Shown piece after piece: positions 1 through 7,543 of a stretch of DNA of 64,000 nucleotides. A program made the position numbers and the translations under genes. Source of the DNA: Janthinobacterium sp. 67 (GTDB lineage: Bacteria; Pseudomonadota; Gammaproteobacteria; Burkholderiales; Burkholderiaceae_D); NCBI RefSeq assembly GCF_002797895.1, contig NZ_PGES01000002.1, positions 186,001 through 250,000 on the forward strand, given 5' to 3'. A model generated the notes under the pieces. The model ran no database searches. It was given only the letters and a program-made list of their open reading frames with translations, and was not told where the DNA came from. How positions within the stretch are numbered: the first letter of the stretch is position 1; every line of letters begins with the position of its first letter.

Positions 1-1
1 T

Positions 2-475
2 AACCCTCATACGGCCGAGGCGATTGCAAAGCAAGTTGGTATCGACGAGGCGCGCGGCAACCAGCTGCCTGAAGACAAGCTAAAGGCCATCGAATCTGTT
101 GTGGGCGGCGATGGCCAAGTCGGGATGGTGGGCGATGGCATCAACGACGCACCGGCACTGGCGCGCGCTGACATCGGTTTTGCAATGGGCGCGGCAGGTA
201 CGGATACCGCAATCGAGACTGCCGATGTCGCGCTGATGGATGATGACCTTCGCAAGATTCCAGCCTTTGTACGGCTGTCACGGACCACAGCAAGCATCCT
301 GACCCAGAATATTGTGCTGGCCTTAGGTATCAAGGCGGTATTTCTAGTGCTGACGTTTTCTGGCCATGCGACGATGTGGATGGCGGTGTTCGCTGATATG
401 GGTGCAAGTCTGCTGGTAGTGTTTAATGGTCTGCGCCTACTACGCCACAACCAGCTCAAGCACTCAACGACATAG
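2..475 (+). CDS. cadA: Cd/Zn/Pb P1B-type ATPase, C-terminal part
   Basis: This is the 3' end of a heavy-metal exporting P-type ATPase; the start lies before the window. The reading frame is open from base 2. The visible part carries the end of the P domain with the hinge motif [20 protein letters not shown], then the last two membrane helices (around NIVLALGIKAVFLVLTFSGH and MWMAVFADMGASLLVVFNGL) and the LRLLRHN tail usual in the CadA/ZntA/PbrA subfamily. These proteins pump Zn(II), Cd(II) or Pb(II) out of the cytoplasm. The metal-binding N terminus and the CPC helix are outside the window, so the exact metal cannot be read here. Confidence 0.85.
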   Translation, partial: NPHTAEAIAKQVGIDEARGNQLPEDKLKAIESVVGGDGQVGMVGDGINDAPALARADIGFAMGAAGTDTAIETADVALMDDDLRKIPAFVRLSRTTASILTQNIVLALGIKAVFLVLTFSGHATMWMAVFADMGASLLVVFNGLRLLRHNQLKHSTT

Positions 476-910
476 TCATGCCTTAAGCTTGGGCGAAATC
501 GCCAGCTTGCTCAAGCTTGAGGGTTACCGATGCGGTCAATCAGCACATTTAAGTTAGCGGCAAAGGCGAAAAAAGGCGCTGCCCCCCAAATGCGGAAGAG
601 CCCGTCAACAGCGCATTCTATGGGAAATTGCCGGGCATCGGCGTCGCCGATTTGTTGATGTTCGCTCATCAGCGAACGGTTTTTTTTGAAATCATTCACG
701 CACGTGCTAGACCGCTGCGTAAATTTGGACGATGACCCGGTGCGGATAGCCGAACTGACTGAGTAGTTTCGGCCGTGGACGGCAGGTTTTACGCATCAGA
801 TCGAGGCTCAGGCTGATGGCTTTTACCAAACCCATCACTTCATCTATCCAATGGGCCCTGCTTAAGGTGCTCAGTGGATACGTCCCTTCGGCACAGCCGC
901 ATATGTCCGA
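476..910. other. Stretch without a recognisable gene
   Basis: This stretch lies between the ATPase end and the integrase stop codon. Short open frames exist on the minus strand (511-699 and a start-less frame ending near 713), but neither shows a known family or a convincing ribosome binding site. They could be remnants of older mobile genes. Confidence 0.4.
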
Positions 911-1861
911 TCACGTGATCTCAGGAGGATGCAGGTTCTGCTCAATGCGGTGCTGGTTAAAGGGATCTTCCCTGTCAATGTAGCGCATGGCGGACTGGGC
1001 ATTTTTCCATCCGACGTGTTCCATCAGCGTTCTCAGATCCCACCCATTGGCGGTTGCCCAACTGGCAAAGCCGCGCCGCAGCGAGTGGGCGCTGTACAAC
1101 TCAGGCGCATCCACGCCGGCTTCATGCAGGATAGTGCGTAGGAGCGGTACCAAGCTATCGATATTCAGTCCGTTAGCGCGGATGTTGCCCCAGCGATCGA
1201 TAGCGCGGAACACGGGCCCAGCCCTCAATGTCGCTGTGGCGATCCATTCCTCATAAGCGCTGACTGGGCACAGGCGCGACAGCAACGGCACCTTGAAGTT
1301 ACCTCCCTTGAGCTGGCGATCACCTTTGGTGCGCGGCAAGAAGCAAGTCATCCCTTCGCCAGGCGTGACGTGAACATGCTCGATCTGCAGGCGAGTCAGC
1401 TCGTCGCCGCGAAACCCTCGCCAGAAACCGAGCAAGAACAACGCTTTGTTGCGGCGGTACCTCAGCTCGTTAGCCAGTTCTCCCTGGGATTGCGCGGCAT
1501 CGACTCTGGCCGTCAACCAATGGTCAACCACTATGAGTTGATTGATTTGGAATGGCTTTGCGCGCTTTTCCTGGGCTGGGTGCAGCGTCTGGATGCCGCG
1601 CAAGACCTGGCGTACTACCGGTGCCTTGGTCGGGTCTGGAAAGCCTTGGTCGAGATGCCACTGGGCTAATGCGGCCAGTCGCTGACGCAGGGTGTTGACG
1701 ACGTGCTTACCAGCGCGGTCGGCTAGGTAATGTGCCACGCTATCGGCCGTCGCCGGCAAAAAACCACCCCATTCCACTTCAAAGTCACGGATTGCGCCTT
1801 GATAGCTTTTTCGCGTGTTCTCGCGTGTAGCAGCCTGCAGAAAGAGGTCGATATCAGACAT
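911..1861 (-). CDS. Tyrosine recombinase/integrase
   Basis: This is a 316-residue site-specific recombinase of the phage integrase/XerC-D class, which cuts and joins DNA through a tyrosine. The N-terminal SAM-like core-binding domain covers about residues 1-100. The catalytic domain shows the first Arg in GFWRGFRGDELTRL, HSLRRGFASW (His259, Arg262), His282 in MEHVGWKNAQSA and the nucleophile Tyr294 in MRYIDRED. All expected residues are present, so it should be active. It is divergent from the KfrA-like gene, with about 250 bases between them, an arrangement common on plasmids and islands. A diverged copy of its last 45 codons is found at 33331-33469. Confidence 0.9.
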   Translation of the reverse strand: MSDIDLFLQAATRENTRKSYQGAIRDFEVEWGGFLPATADSVAHYLADRAGKHVVNTLRQRLAALAQWHLDQGFPDPTKAPVVRQVLRGIQTLHPAQEKRAKPFQINQLIVVDHWLTARVDAAQSQGELANELRYRRNKALFLLGFWRGFRGDELTRLQIEHVHVTPGEGMTCFLPRTKGDRQLKGGNFKVPLLSRLCPVSAYEEWIATATLRAGPVFRAIDRWGNIRANGLNIDSLVPLLRTILHEAGVDAPELYSAHSLRRGFASWATANGWDLRTLMEHVGWKNAQSAMRYIDREDPFNQHRIEQNLHPPEIT

Positions 1862-2064
1862 GGCATGACAAGGAGAAAAAAGCGGGCGGGAAACGCCGGC
1901 GGTAGATCGTTGCGAGCGGCGTCACCAATTATGTCTGCCGCCATCGGCAAATGTACAGCAAACGCGGCCAAAATGGCACAAAAGCAGGTATGACACAGGA
2001 TAACCTTATATTATCCGGCCTCAATTTCAAGCCGAATATCACCTTGATTTTCGCCAAAAATGGT

Positions 2065-2076
2065 ATGTAATTACAT
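2065..2076. promoter_or_regulatory. Perfect 12-bp palindrome upstream of kfrA-like gene
   Basis: The sequence ATGTAATTACAT is a perfect palindrome in the AT-rich part of the integrase/KfrA intergenic region, 36 bases before the KfrA start. KfrA is known to repress its own promoter by binding an inverted repeat, so this is a reasonable operator candidate. The link to KfrA is inference. Confidence 0.4.
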
Positions 2077-2112
2077 GGTACGTAAGACGTTATCTTATTT
2101 CATGGAGTGGCC

Positions 2113-3156
2113 ATGGCTCGTGCTGGACTGTATCATTCGGATGTCAAAAAAGCACGCGATGCCTTGCTTGCGCAGGGGCGTCACCCTTCGGTTGACGCTG
2201 TTCGTGTGGCGTTGGGTAACACCGGGTCCAAGACCACTATCCACAAGTACCTCAAGGAACTGGAGGCTGAGGACGGCGGCGCCGGCGGTAAGCGCTCATC
2301 GATCAGCGACGCCTTACAGGATCTGGTCGAGCGGTTGGCCGCTCGGCTGCAGGAAGAGGCAGAGGAAGACGTAACGGCGCTCCGCGCTGAAGCCGACGCG
2401 AAGGCGGCCGCGCACGTGGTTTCCTTACAAGCGGCCCAGATGGAGAACTCGCAGCTGCGGTCTCGCGTATCGGAGCTTGAAATAGCCCTGGAAAAGCAAG
2501 GTGCGGCACTGGTGGCCAGCCAGGCCGATCATCAAAGCGAATCAATCATGCGCCTGGTCGCCGAGCAGCAGGTGGCGGATCTCGTGCAGCGCCTAGCCGA
2601 GAACCAGGCACATCACCAATCGCTGGAAGAAAAGCATCTGCATGCGCGCCAAGCGCTGGAGCACTACCGCCAGTCCGTAAAGGAGCAACGCGAAGCCGAC
2701 ATACGGCGCCACGAGCAGCAGGTCCAGCAGGTGCAGGCCGAGCTACGCTTGGCACAGCAAACGATCGCTGTGAAACAAGACGAAACGACCCGCCTGAACC
2801 AGGAGGGAGCGAAACTGGTTGCCGAGCTGGCGCACGCTAAGCAGGACCGATATGAGCAACTGACGCGGGGCCGCAAGCTGGAGGAGAAGATCGACACGCT
2901 GCAATCCTCGCACACCCACGCTGCCGATACGGAGCGCCAACTCGCCGGAAAAATCGCCGAGGCAGAGCTGCTGGCTGAACAGCTGAGGGACGCCAACGAT
3001 CAGATGGCGCCCGTCCGGGCCCAAGTTCGCGAACTAGAGCTTTTACTTGCGCAGGCAAACGCGAAGCTGCAGGCGCAGGAGCAAATTGGCGAGCAGATGC
3101 GGGCCTACCTCGACAAGATCGCGGCCGTTCCAACAACAGAACGGGCAAATCATTGA
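2113..3156 (+). CDS. kfrA: KfrA-like DNA-binding coiled-coil protein
   Basis: This 347-residue protein has the KfrA_N-type DNA-binding region at about residues 1-115 (GRHPSVDAVRVALGNTGSKT, with the SKTTIHKYLKEL helix) followed by a long Glu/Gln/Ala-rich coiled coil to the C terminus. KfrA proteins are plasmid-borne autorepressors that also act in plasmid partition, with the coiled coil giving a cytoskeleton-like assembly. I chose the ATG at 2113 because GGAG lies five bases upstream; an in-frame GTG at 2107 would add two residues. Its presence next to an integrase suggests that the segment derives from a plasmid or an integrative element. Confidence 0.75.
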   Translation: MARAGLYHSDVKKARDALLAQGRHPSVDAVRVALGNTGSKTTIHKYLKELEAEDGGAGGKRSSISDALQDLVERLAARLQEEAEEDVTALRAEADAKAAAHVVSLQAAQMENSQLRSRVSELEIALEKQGAALVASQADHQSESIMRLVAEQQVADLVQRLAENQAHHQSLEEKHLHARQALEHYRQSVKEQREADIRRHEQQVQQVQAELRLAQQTIAVKQDETTRLNQEGAKLVAELAHAKQDRYEQLTRGRKLEEKIDTLQSSHTHAADTERQLAGKIAEAELLAEQLRDANDQMAPVRAQVRELELLLAQANAKLQAQEQIGEQMRAYLDKIAAVPTTERANH

Positions 3157-3297
3157 GCTTCTCCGGTCGCTACGGCTGAACTCGACGATGCGGGCCTCTG
3201 ATTGCTTGCTTTAGGCTTCGGCACATTCATGTTCTAATTGTGAAAGGGAGAAGTTCGTGAGCGGAATATGTCAAATTTATTGAGAAGGTAGGTCGAT

Positions 3298-4188
3298 ATG
3301 GGACAATCAAAAATCAAGCAGCGTGAAGGCTTTCCACCAAAGCTTATCGACGAGTGGGAAGCGGACGATTGCGTCAATTTCGCGGTCGCATTGGCTAGGC
3401 TAACTGGCTGGCTGCTTCACGTCGACTGGATCGTCAAATCGCTACCGCCATACGATGATGTATCGGACGACAAACTCTCACCCTTGCGTGTCTACGTCCA
3501 AGACAATCGTGAGGGGATTTTTGATGTGCGCGGAGTGAAGACACTTGTCGAATTCCAAGAAAGCACAATTGCCAAACGCGCTATAAAAGTCCTGACGGCA
3601 TTGAGGATTAATGGCGGAGTGCTCACGCGGTTCTACTCTGAGAACAAGCTATCCACGCTGCCATTGAGAAGCTTGCCGGATGAAAGTAAGATCGCGCAGG
3701 CTTTGGAGGCAATCAAGGCAAATCCCACCTATCTCGAAGCAATCCCCCAAAAGCCGCAGTCGCGTATTCCTGTACACGATGCCGCTAGATACACTTTTGG
3801 ACGGTGCGTCGCTTATGCCGAGGCTATGCATGAGCTGACAGGTCTACAGCCCGTCGCAATCTTGGGGAAGAAGTTTTCCCCACTGTACAGTGCAACGGAG
3901 CGCTCTAGCGATGGCTATGTCCACAGTATTGTCGTGCATCCTGACGGAATGGGGGAGGACGCATGGGGTATCGCGCCCATTCAGGATATAGCTGGGCGCT
4001 TTGGGGCGGTCGAGTTTGAGATTAGTAGCGATACCCACGGAGAGGTCGTTCAAAATTATCATCGAACTTCCAGCGATATATATGAAGCCGAACTGAAGGT
4101 TGCTCGTCAATTGATAGCTCAATATCGACTGGAATCGAGTGCCGCATTACGAGCGAGGCCCCGTCATCCTGGCCGACCCTCTTCTTGA
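3298..4188 (+). CDS. Unknown protein with two papain-like C-H-D repeats
   Basis: No named family is recognised for this 296-residue protein. It contains an internal duplication. Copy 1 starts at Cys25 (CVNFAVALARLTGW) and copy 2 at Cys170 (CVAYAEAMHELTGL). They align without gaps over 52 residues, ending in IFDVRG and GEDAWG. Copy 2 keeps Cys170, His209 and Asp221, the order and spacing (39 and 12) of a papain-like triad. Copy 1 has Cys25, Arg64 and Asp76 at the same spacing, so its histidine is replaced. The start has AAGGTAGG upstream. A HigA-N-like gene follows after 50 bases. A cysteine peptidase or toxin role is inference only. Confidence 0.6.
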   Translation: MGQSKIKQREGFPPKLIDEWEADDCVNFAVALARLTGWLLHVDWIVKSLPPYDDVSDDKLSPLRVYVQDNREGIFDVRGVKTLVEFQESTIAKRAIKVLTALRINGGVLTRFYSENKLSTLPLRSLPDESKIAQALEAIKANPTYLEAIPQKPQSRIPVHDAARYTFGRCVAYAEAMHELTGLQPVAILGKKFSPLYSATERSSDGYVHSIVVHPDGMGEDAWGIAPIQDIAGRFGAVEFEISSDTHGEVVQNYHRTSSDIYEAELKVARQLIAQYRLESSAALRARPRHPGRPSS

Positions 4189-4238
4189 AGTCGCTTGAAT
4201 GGTCGGCCCCACAAAAGTAAAGTTTGAGAGGTCTATAC

Positions 4239-4481
4239 ATGGAAAATCAATTTATCGAAACACCTGAGAATTATGCTGATGCGCTCAAAGAAATAGATGT
4301 ACTTATGTCAGCAGAACCTGGAGCTTCAAAAGGACGGCGCCTAGAGATTTTGGTGGACCTCGTTCAGAAATATGAGGCGAAACATTTCCCGATGAACCTT
4401 CGTACAGAGGCAGATGAGGGCCTGCCGATTGACGAGGAGATCCCTGGCCGGCCTAGCGCCACATCAAACCGGGCACATTAA
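4239..4481 (+). CDS. HigA N-terminal-like small protein
   Basis: This 80-residue protein has an acidic helical N terminus (YADALKEIDVLMSAEPG, GRRLEILVDLVQKYEAKHFP) that matches the N-terminal part of HigA/COG5499-type antitoxins, which normally continue into a helix-turn-helix. Here the protein ends shortly after HFPM in an unrelated tail, so the DNA-binding domain is missing. It may be a truncated antitoxin, or a stand-alone version working with the papain-like protein just upstream. The ATG at 4239 fits the family start; an in-frame TTG at 4224 is less likely. Confidence 0.6.
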   Translation: MENQFIETPENYADALKEIDVLMSAEPGASKGRRLEILVDLVQKYEAKHFPMNLRTEADEGLPIDEEIPGRPSATSNRAH

Positions 4482-4768
4482 CCGGTATGGTGATTACACA
4501 CTCGATCAGGAACTACAACTGCCACCGATGAACTACATAACGAGAATTTTCCAATAAATCAAACAGTTACAGCATGATTTGGGTATTTTTACACGAATCA
4601 CGGCCGCCCCTCCAAAGGCAGATCACTGAGCATCCGTCTATTGCCAATATCAGAATGACAATTATATAATCGTTTTTTGAGAAAATGACCGTTTTGTAAT
4701 CGTTTTTGAGTCAAATTAATTGTTTTTGCGTGCTTATGTCGATCAGTAGCAGTCCATTCAGCGGCTGG
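4482..4768. other. AT-rich intergenic region
   Basis: No gene is seen here. The region separates the HigA-N-like gene from the convergent end of the mer cluster, where merA would be expected in many mer operons. It holds the short repeats listed separately. Confidence 0.5.
4667..4730 (+). repeat. Three short TAATYGTTTTT direct repeats
   Basis: Three copies of a TAAT(C/T)GTTTTT motif start at 4667, 4697 and 4717. The first two share TAATCG, five or six T and GAG. The unequal spacing (30 and 20 bases) argues against a classical iteron array, but protein-binding sites or an element end are possible. Confidence 0.35.
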
Positions 4769-4981
4769 CTAGCCACAGCACCCACGCTGCAGTTGGATTG
4801 GCGGACATTTCACTGTGCCGTATGAACAGAAGACGCAACAGTCGCCGGCCTTCGGCCTCAACACGATGGCGCAGCCCGTACATTCATAATAGAACTGGCA
4901 CGCATCGGTAGGCATGACTTCCTGCTTGCTTAGTCGGCAGTGCGGGCAGGTCAGGGTCGATGTGAGAATTGCCTCGGCCAT
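4769..4981 (-). CDS. GDCCVxC-domain protein
   Basis: This 70-residue cytoplasmic protein is Cys-rich, with a zinc-ribbon-like CPHC...CTGC arrangement followed by GDCCVFCSYG and CPPIQ. This is the hallmark of the GDCCVxC family found beside mercury and other metal resistance genes; some members are selenoproteins, but this one has only Cys codons. The ATG at 4981 lies four bases beyond the merP stop, so the gene is the last in the merT-merP transcription unit. A metal-handling role is inferred from the cysteines and the context. Confidence 0.75.
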   Translation of the reverse strand: MAEAILTSTLTCPHCRLSKQEVMPTDACQFYYECTGCAIVLRPKAGDCCVFCSYGTVKCPPIQLQRGCCG

Positions 4982-4985
4982 GGCG

Positions 4986-5261
4986 TTACTTCCCGACCGT
5001 CGACGGGAAGCCCGCATCGGCGGTTGCCTTGGTCAGCAGCGCGATACTGGCCTTGTCCGCATCCAGATGCACCGTTGCGGTCTTGTGCTCGAAATCGATC
5101 TTCACATCGCTCACACCTGGAACCTGCTCCAGCGCTTTTTTGACGGTGATCGGGCATGCCGGACAAGTCATATTCTGGACATTGAGGGTGACGGTTTTCG
5201 GCGAACTGGCGAAAACCGATCCAGCCAGTAGCAGCGAGAAAATGAAGGTGGGGATGCGCAT
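4986..5261 (-). CDS. merP: Periplasmic mercury-binding protein MerP
   Basis: This 91-residue protein has a signal peptide (IFSLLLAGSVFAS) and one heavy-metal-associated domain with the metal site MTCPACPITVKKALE. MerP binds Hg(II) in the periplasm with its two cysteines and hands it to MerT. Length and motifs fit the family. It sits 11 bases after merT. I chose the ATG at 5261; the longer upstream frame overlaps the merT end and adds no signal peptide. Confidence 0.92.
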   Translation of the reverse strand: MRIPTFIFSLLLAGSVFASSPKTVTLNVQNMTCPACPITVKKALEQVPGVSDVKIDFEHKTATVHLDADKASIALLTKATADAGFPSTVGK

Positions 5262-5272
5262 AGAATATGCTT

Positions 5273-5617
5273 TCAATAGAACAGCGGGGCATACAAGGGA
5301 AATGCCAGCAGCAGTATCACTGGCAACGTAACGAGCCAGTACAGGATGCGTTGGTTCCTGATGACTCGATCTGTAGCGCACGCGTCACCCGGCGCGCAGG
5401 CGCGTCGACGCACATAGAGATTGTAGAAGGCCAGGCCGAGAAGCAGCAGCGTCAGGCCGGTGAAATAAGGACTGTACAGTTCAAATGCGATAAGGCGCGA
5501 CGCCCAACCACCGCCGACGCCAAGCATCAGCAGGACGAGCGGGCCAGCGCAGCATGCAGATGCGCCAAGCGCCGCCAATACCCCAGCGGCCAGAGTGCCT
5601 TTCGTTCCGATCGTCAT
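5273..5617 (-). CDS. merT: Mercuric transport protein MerT
   Basis: This 114-residue inner-membrane protein has three hydrophobic helices. The Cys pair in the first helix (GASACCAGPLVLLMLG) and the cytoplasmic pair in RRACAPGDACATD are the Hg(II) relay sites. MerT imports Hg(II) for reduction by MerA. Because merA is not in this window, import alone would sensitise the cell unless a reductase or another Hg(II)-handling protein is encoded elsewhere. Confidence 0.92.
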   Translation of the reverse strand: MTIGTKGTLAAGVLAALGASACCAGPLVLLMLGVGGGWASRLIAFELYSPYFTGLTLLLLGLAFYNLYVRRRACAPGDACATDRVIRNQRILYWLVTLPVILLLAFPLYAPLFY

Positions 5618-5646
5618 GGCGACTCCAATTGGTTTTACACGAGAAT

Positions 5647-5678
5647 AGGATAAACTCCGTACATAGATACGGAGTCAA
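5647..5678 (-). promoter_or_regulatory. MerR-type operator and merT promoter
   Basis: The dyad ACTCCGTA-N6-TACGGAGT (5654-5675) lies between merR and merT. On the merT strand it sits between a -35 TTGACT (5673-5678) and a -10 TTATCC (5648-5653) with a 19-base spacer, the overlong spacing that MerR-family activators correct by twisting DNA. The same site should serve autorepression of merR. Confidence 0.85.
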
Positions 5679-5682
5679 GTGC

Positions 5683-6081
5683 ATGATCGAGAAAATGACC
5701 ATCGGCCGTTTGGCCGGCGCCGCCGGCGTGAACGTGGAAACAATCCGGTTTTACCAGCGTAGCGGGCTAATCGACGAACCGGCGCGGCCGCACGGAGGCT
5801 ACCGGACCTATGGAGAAGAAGACATCCGTCGGATTCGGTTCATCAAGCGCGCGCAGCGACTTGGCTTCACGCTCGATGAAATTACGAGCTTGCTCAAACT
5901 GGAAGGTTCGCTGGCCTGCATCGGCACGCGCGATCTGGCTGCCAGGAAGCTTGCCATGGTGGAGTCAAAATTGGCCGACCTGCAGGCGATGAAAATCGCT
6001 CTCACAGGCATGGTTGCGCGGTGCGACAACGAGGAACGGGACGATTACTGCCCAATCATTCAGGCGCTGATCGACGACTGA
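5683..6081 (+). CDS. merR: Mercury-responsive regulator MerR
   Basis: This 132-residue MerR-family regulator has the N-terminal winged helix (MTIGRLAGAAGVNVETIRFY), a dimerisation helix and the three metal-binding cysteines in the MerR arrangement: SLACIG, ARCDNE and DDYCPII. It is divergent from merT, with the operator between them. MerR represses the operon without Hg(II) and activates it with Hg(II). The cysteine pattern and the neighbouring merTP favour Hg over Pb or Cd as ligand. Confidence 0.88.
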   Translation: MIEKMTIGRLAGAAGVNVETIRFYQRSGLIDEPARPHGGYRTYGEEDIRRIRFIKRAQRLGFTLDEITSLLKLEGSLACIGTRDLAARKLAMVESKLADLQAMKIALTGMVARCDNEERDDYCPIIQALIDD

Positions 6082-6140
6082 AATGCAAACCCTTGTAGCC
6101 CAGACACGAAAAGCCGTTGAGGCCGAGCTGTACTACCATA

Positions 6141-6449
6141 ATGCCATCTTATGATAAGGACCTTCGAAACAAAAGTTGGGTGCGGATCACTTGGCGTTTT
6201 CTTAAAAGGACTTTTGTGAGAGCGAGAATCTATCTTGTCGATGATGCATTAGTTGCGGACTGCGAAAGCGGCCTTCGTTTATCGCACTCTGATGCCACTG
6301 AACTGGCTGATCTTCTTTGGACAAACGATGTGACATCGGAAGAAGTATCCATGATTGACTGGCATGAGGACGTAGAGCGCGCTCCTCTGTCCGGGCACAA
6401 GATAGCCATCTATCAGCGTCTACGCCTGCATGAGCAATCATTGGAGTGA
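6141..6449 (+). CDS. Hypothetical protein
   Basis: This is an unrecognised 102-residue protein, basic at the N terminus and acidic toward the C terminus, with no membrane segment or motif that I can name. The ATG at 6141 is chosen; an internal GTG at 6216 is possible. It follows merR by 59 bases and could be co-transcribed with it, but it is not a standard mer gene. Confidence 0.4.
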   Translation: MPSYDKDLRNKSWVRITWRFLKRTFVRARIYLVDDALVADCESGLRLSHSDATELADLLWTNDVTSEEVSMIDWHEDVERAPLSGHKIAIYQRLRLHEQSLE

Positions 6450-6708
6450 CAGCCGGCTTGGCGCACAGGCAGGAGTTGATTAAGTAGCACAGCGGGAGTG
6501 CTCAAAATGCTGTTGGCGCACATGTAGATTGAATAGAACACAGGACCCACGACCCACGACATAAAAGTCTATCCATTTATAAAAAAACATCAATAGGAGA
6601 CTATTGTATCCACGGGGGATAGAGAATTATGTCGCTTTACCATTTCTTTCCATGTAATCAATAGCTTAGTTAGCTTTTCGCGAAAAAAACCGCAATCCCG
6701 GCCGACCC

Positions 6709-6891
6709 TCAGTCCGGGCAAAAACCGCGCTCTTCGAGCGCCTGGTAGACGCCAGCTTGGTAAGCACCCATAGCGCCCCCTCCCTGCAGGACAAGGGCGA
6801 CCCGCTTCTTTCGGACGGGCGCAGGAGAATTCACGCTGGTGTTCATTTGAATGGAGTCATCTCTCGCATGTAAGTTGGCCGGGGATGGCAT
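6709..6891 (-). pseudogene. Patatin-like phospholipase, N-terminal fragment
   Basis: The frame encodes RVALVLQGGGAMGAYQAGVY, the oxyanion-hole start of a patatin/RssA-type phospholipase, then stops after GFCPD, just before the GxSxG nucleophile segment that should follow. No continuation is seen downstream, so this is a truncated remnant of a gene normally about 300 residues long. The start could be 6891 or 6846. Confidence 0.75.
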
Positions 6892-6920
6892 GTTGCTGTT
6901 GCACGAGACATAGTCTGAAG

Positions 6921-7379
6921 CTAATCGTGCTCTGCCTCAGCCTTATTTCGAACGTTGAAATTGCGCTTGGTGAACGTTGCCCAGCCCGGCACGTGGTGCA
7001 AAACCAGCATGGCATAGATAAGCCCTGTCGTGAGAGCGGCGAGCACGTACATACCAAAACCGCATGCCATGCCAATGGCTGCGGTGGCCCACAAAGTTGC
7101 AGCGGTTGTCAAGCCAGCAATTCTGCCTCGCACCTGAAGGATCACCCCAGCGCCAAGAAAACCGATACCTGTGACGACTTGAGCCGCAATTCTCGCAGGA
7201 TCGGCCGGAGACACATGCCAGGAAATCAAGCTAAAAACGCAAGAGCCGATCGAAATCGCCATGCACGTCCTCACGCCGGCGTCACTGCCTTGCCGTTCTC
7301 GATCCCACCCGATCAAGGCGCCGAACAGTGCGGCGAGTATAACGCGCCATGAAAAGAGTAACTCTGTTTTCCAATCCAT
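6921..7379 (-). CDS. MgtC/SapB family membrane protein
   Basis: This protein of about 152 residues has the MgtC family signature: VILAALFGALIGWDRERQG, then GVRTCMAISIGSCVF and GIGFLGAGVIL. Four hydrophobic segments are visible. MgtC proteins sit in the inner membrane and help growth at low Mg(II) or acid pH by affecting the F-ATPase. The C-terminal cytoplasmic domain of long MgtC proteins is absent, as in the SapB-type short forms. I chose the ATG at 7379; a longer N-terminal extension to 7478 is open but looks non-coding. Confidence 0.8.
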   Translation of the reverse strand: MDWKTELLFSWRVILAALFGALIGWDRERQGSDAGVRTCMAISIGSCVFSLISWHVSPADPARIAAQVVTGIGFLGAGVILQVRGRIAGLTTAATLWATAAIGMACGFGMYVLAALTTGLIYAMLVLHHVPGWATFTKRNFNVRNKAEAEHD

Positions 7380-7543
7380 ACCCGCCCATTCAGTTTTGAA
7401 AAGTGTTCGACTCACCCGGCTACTCGGTTTCCACCCGGACGTAGGATCGAACATGGATCGCCTGGAAGAGGAGTGCAACTCTTGGCAAGGCCACTGTCGC
7501 TCAGCATTATAGGTGTTGATCAGGGTTGCACCAATCGAATTAG

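Noticed and set aside
4150..6720. Shared CGGCCGACCCTC-like words near 4170 and 6700 as recombination joints
   Set aside because: The match is about 11 bases of GC-rich sequence and can be chance.
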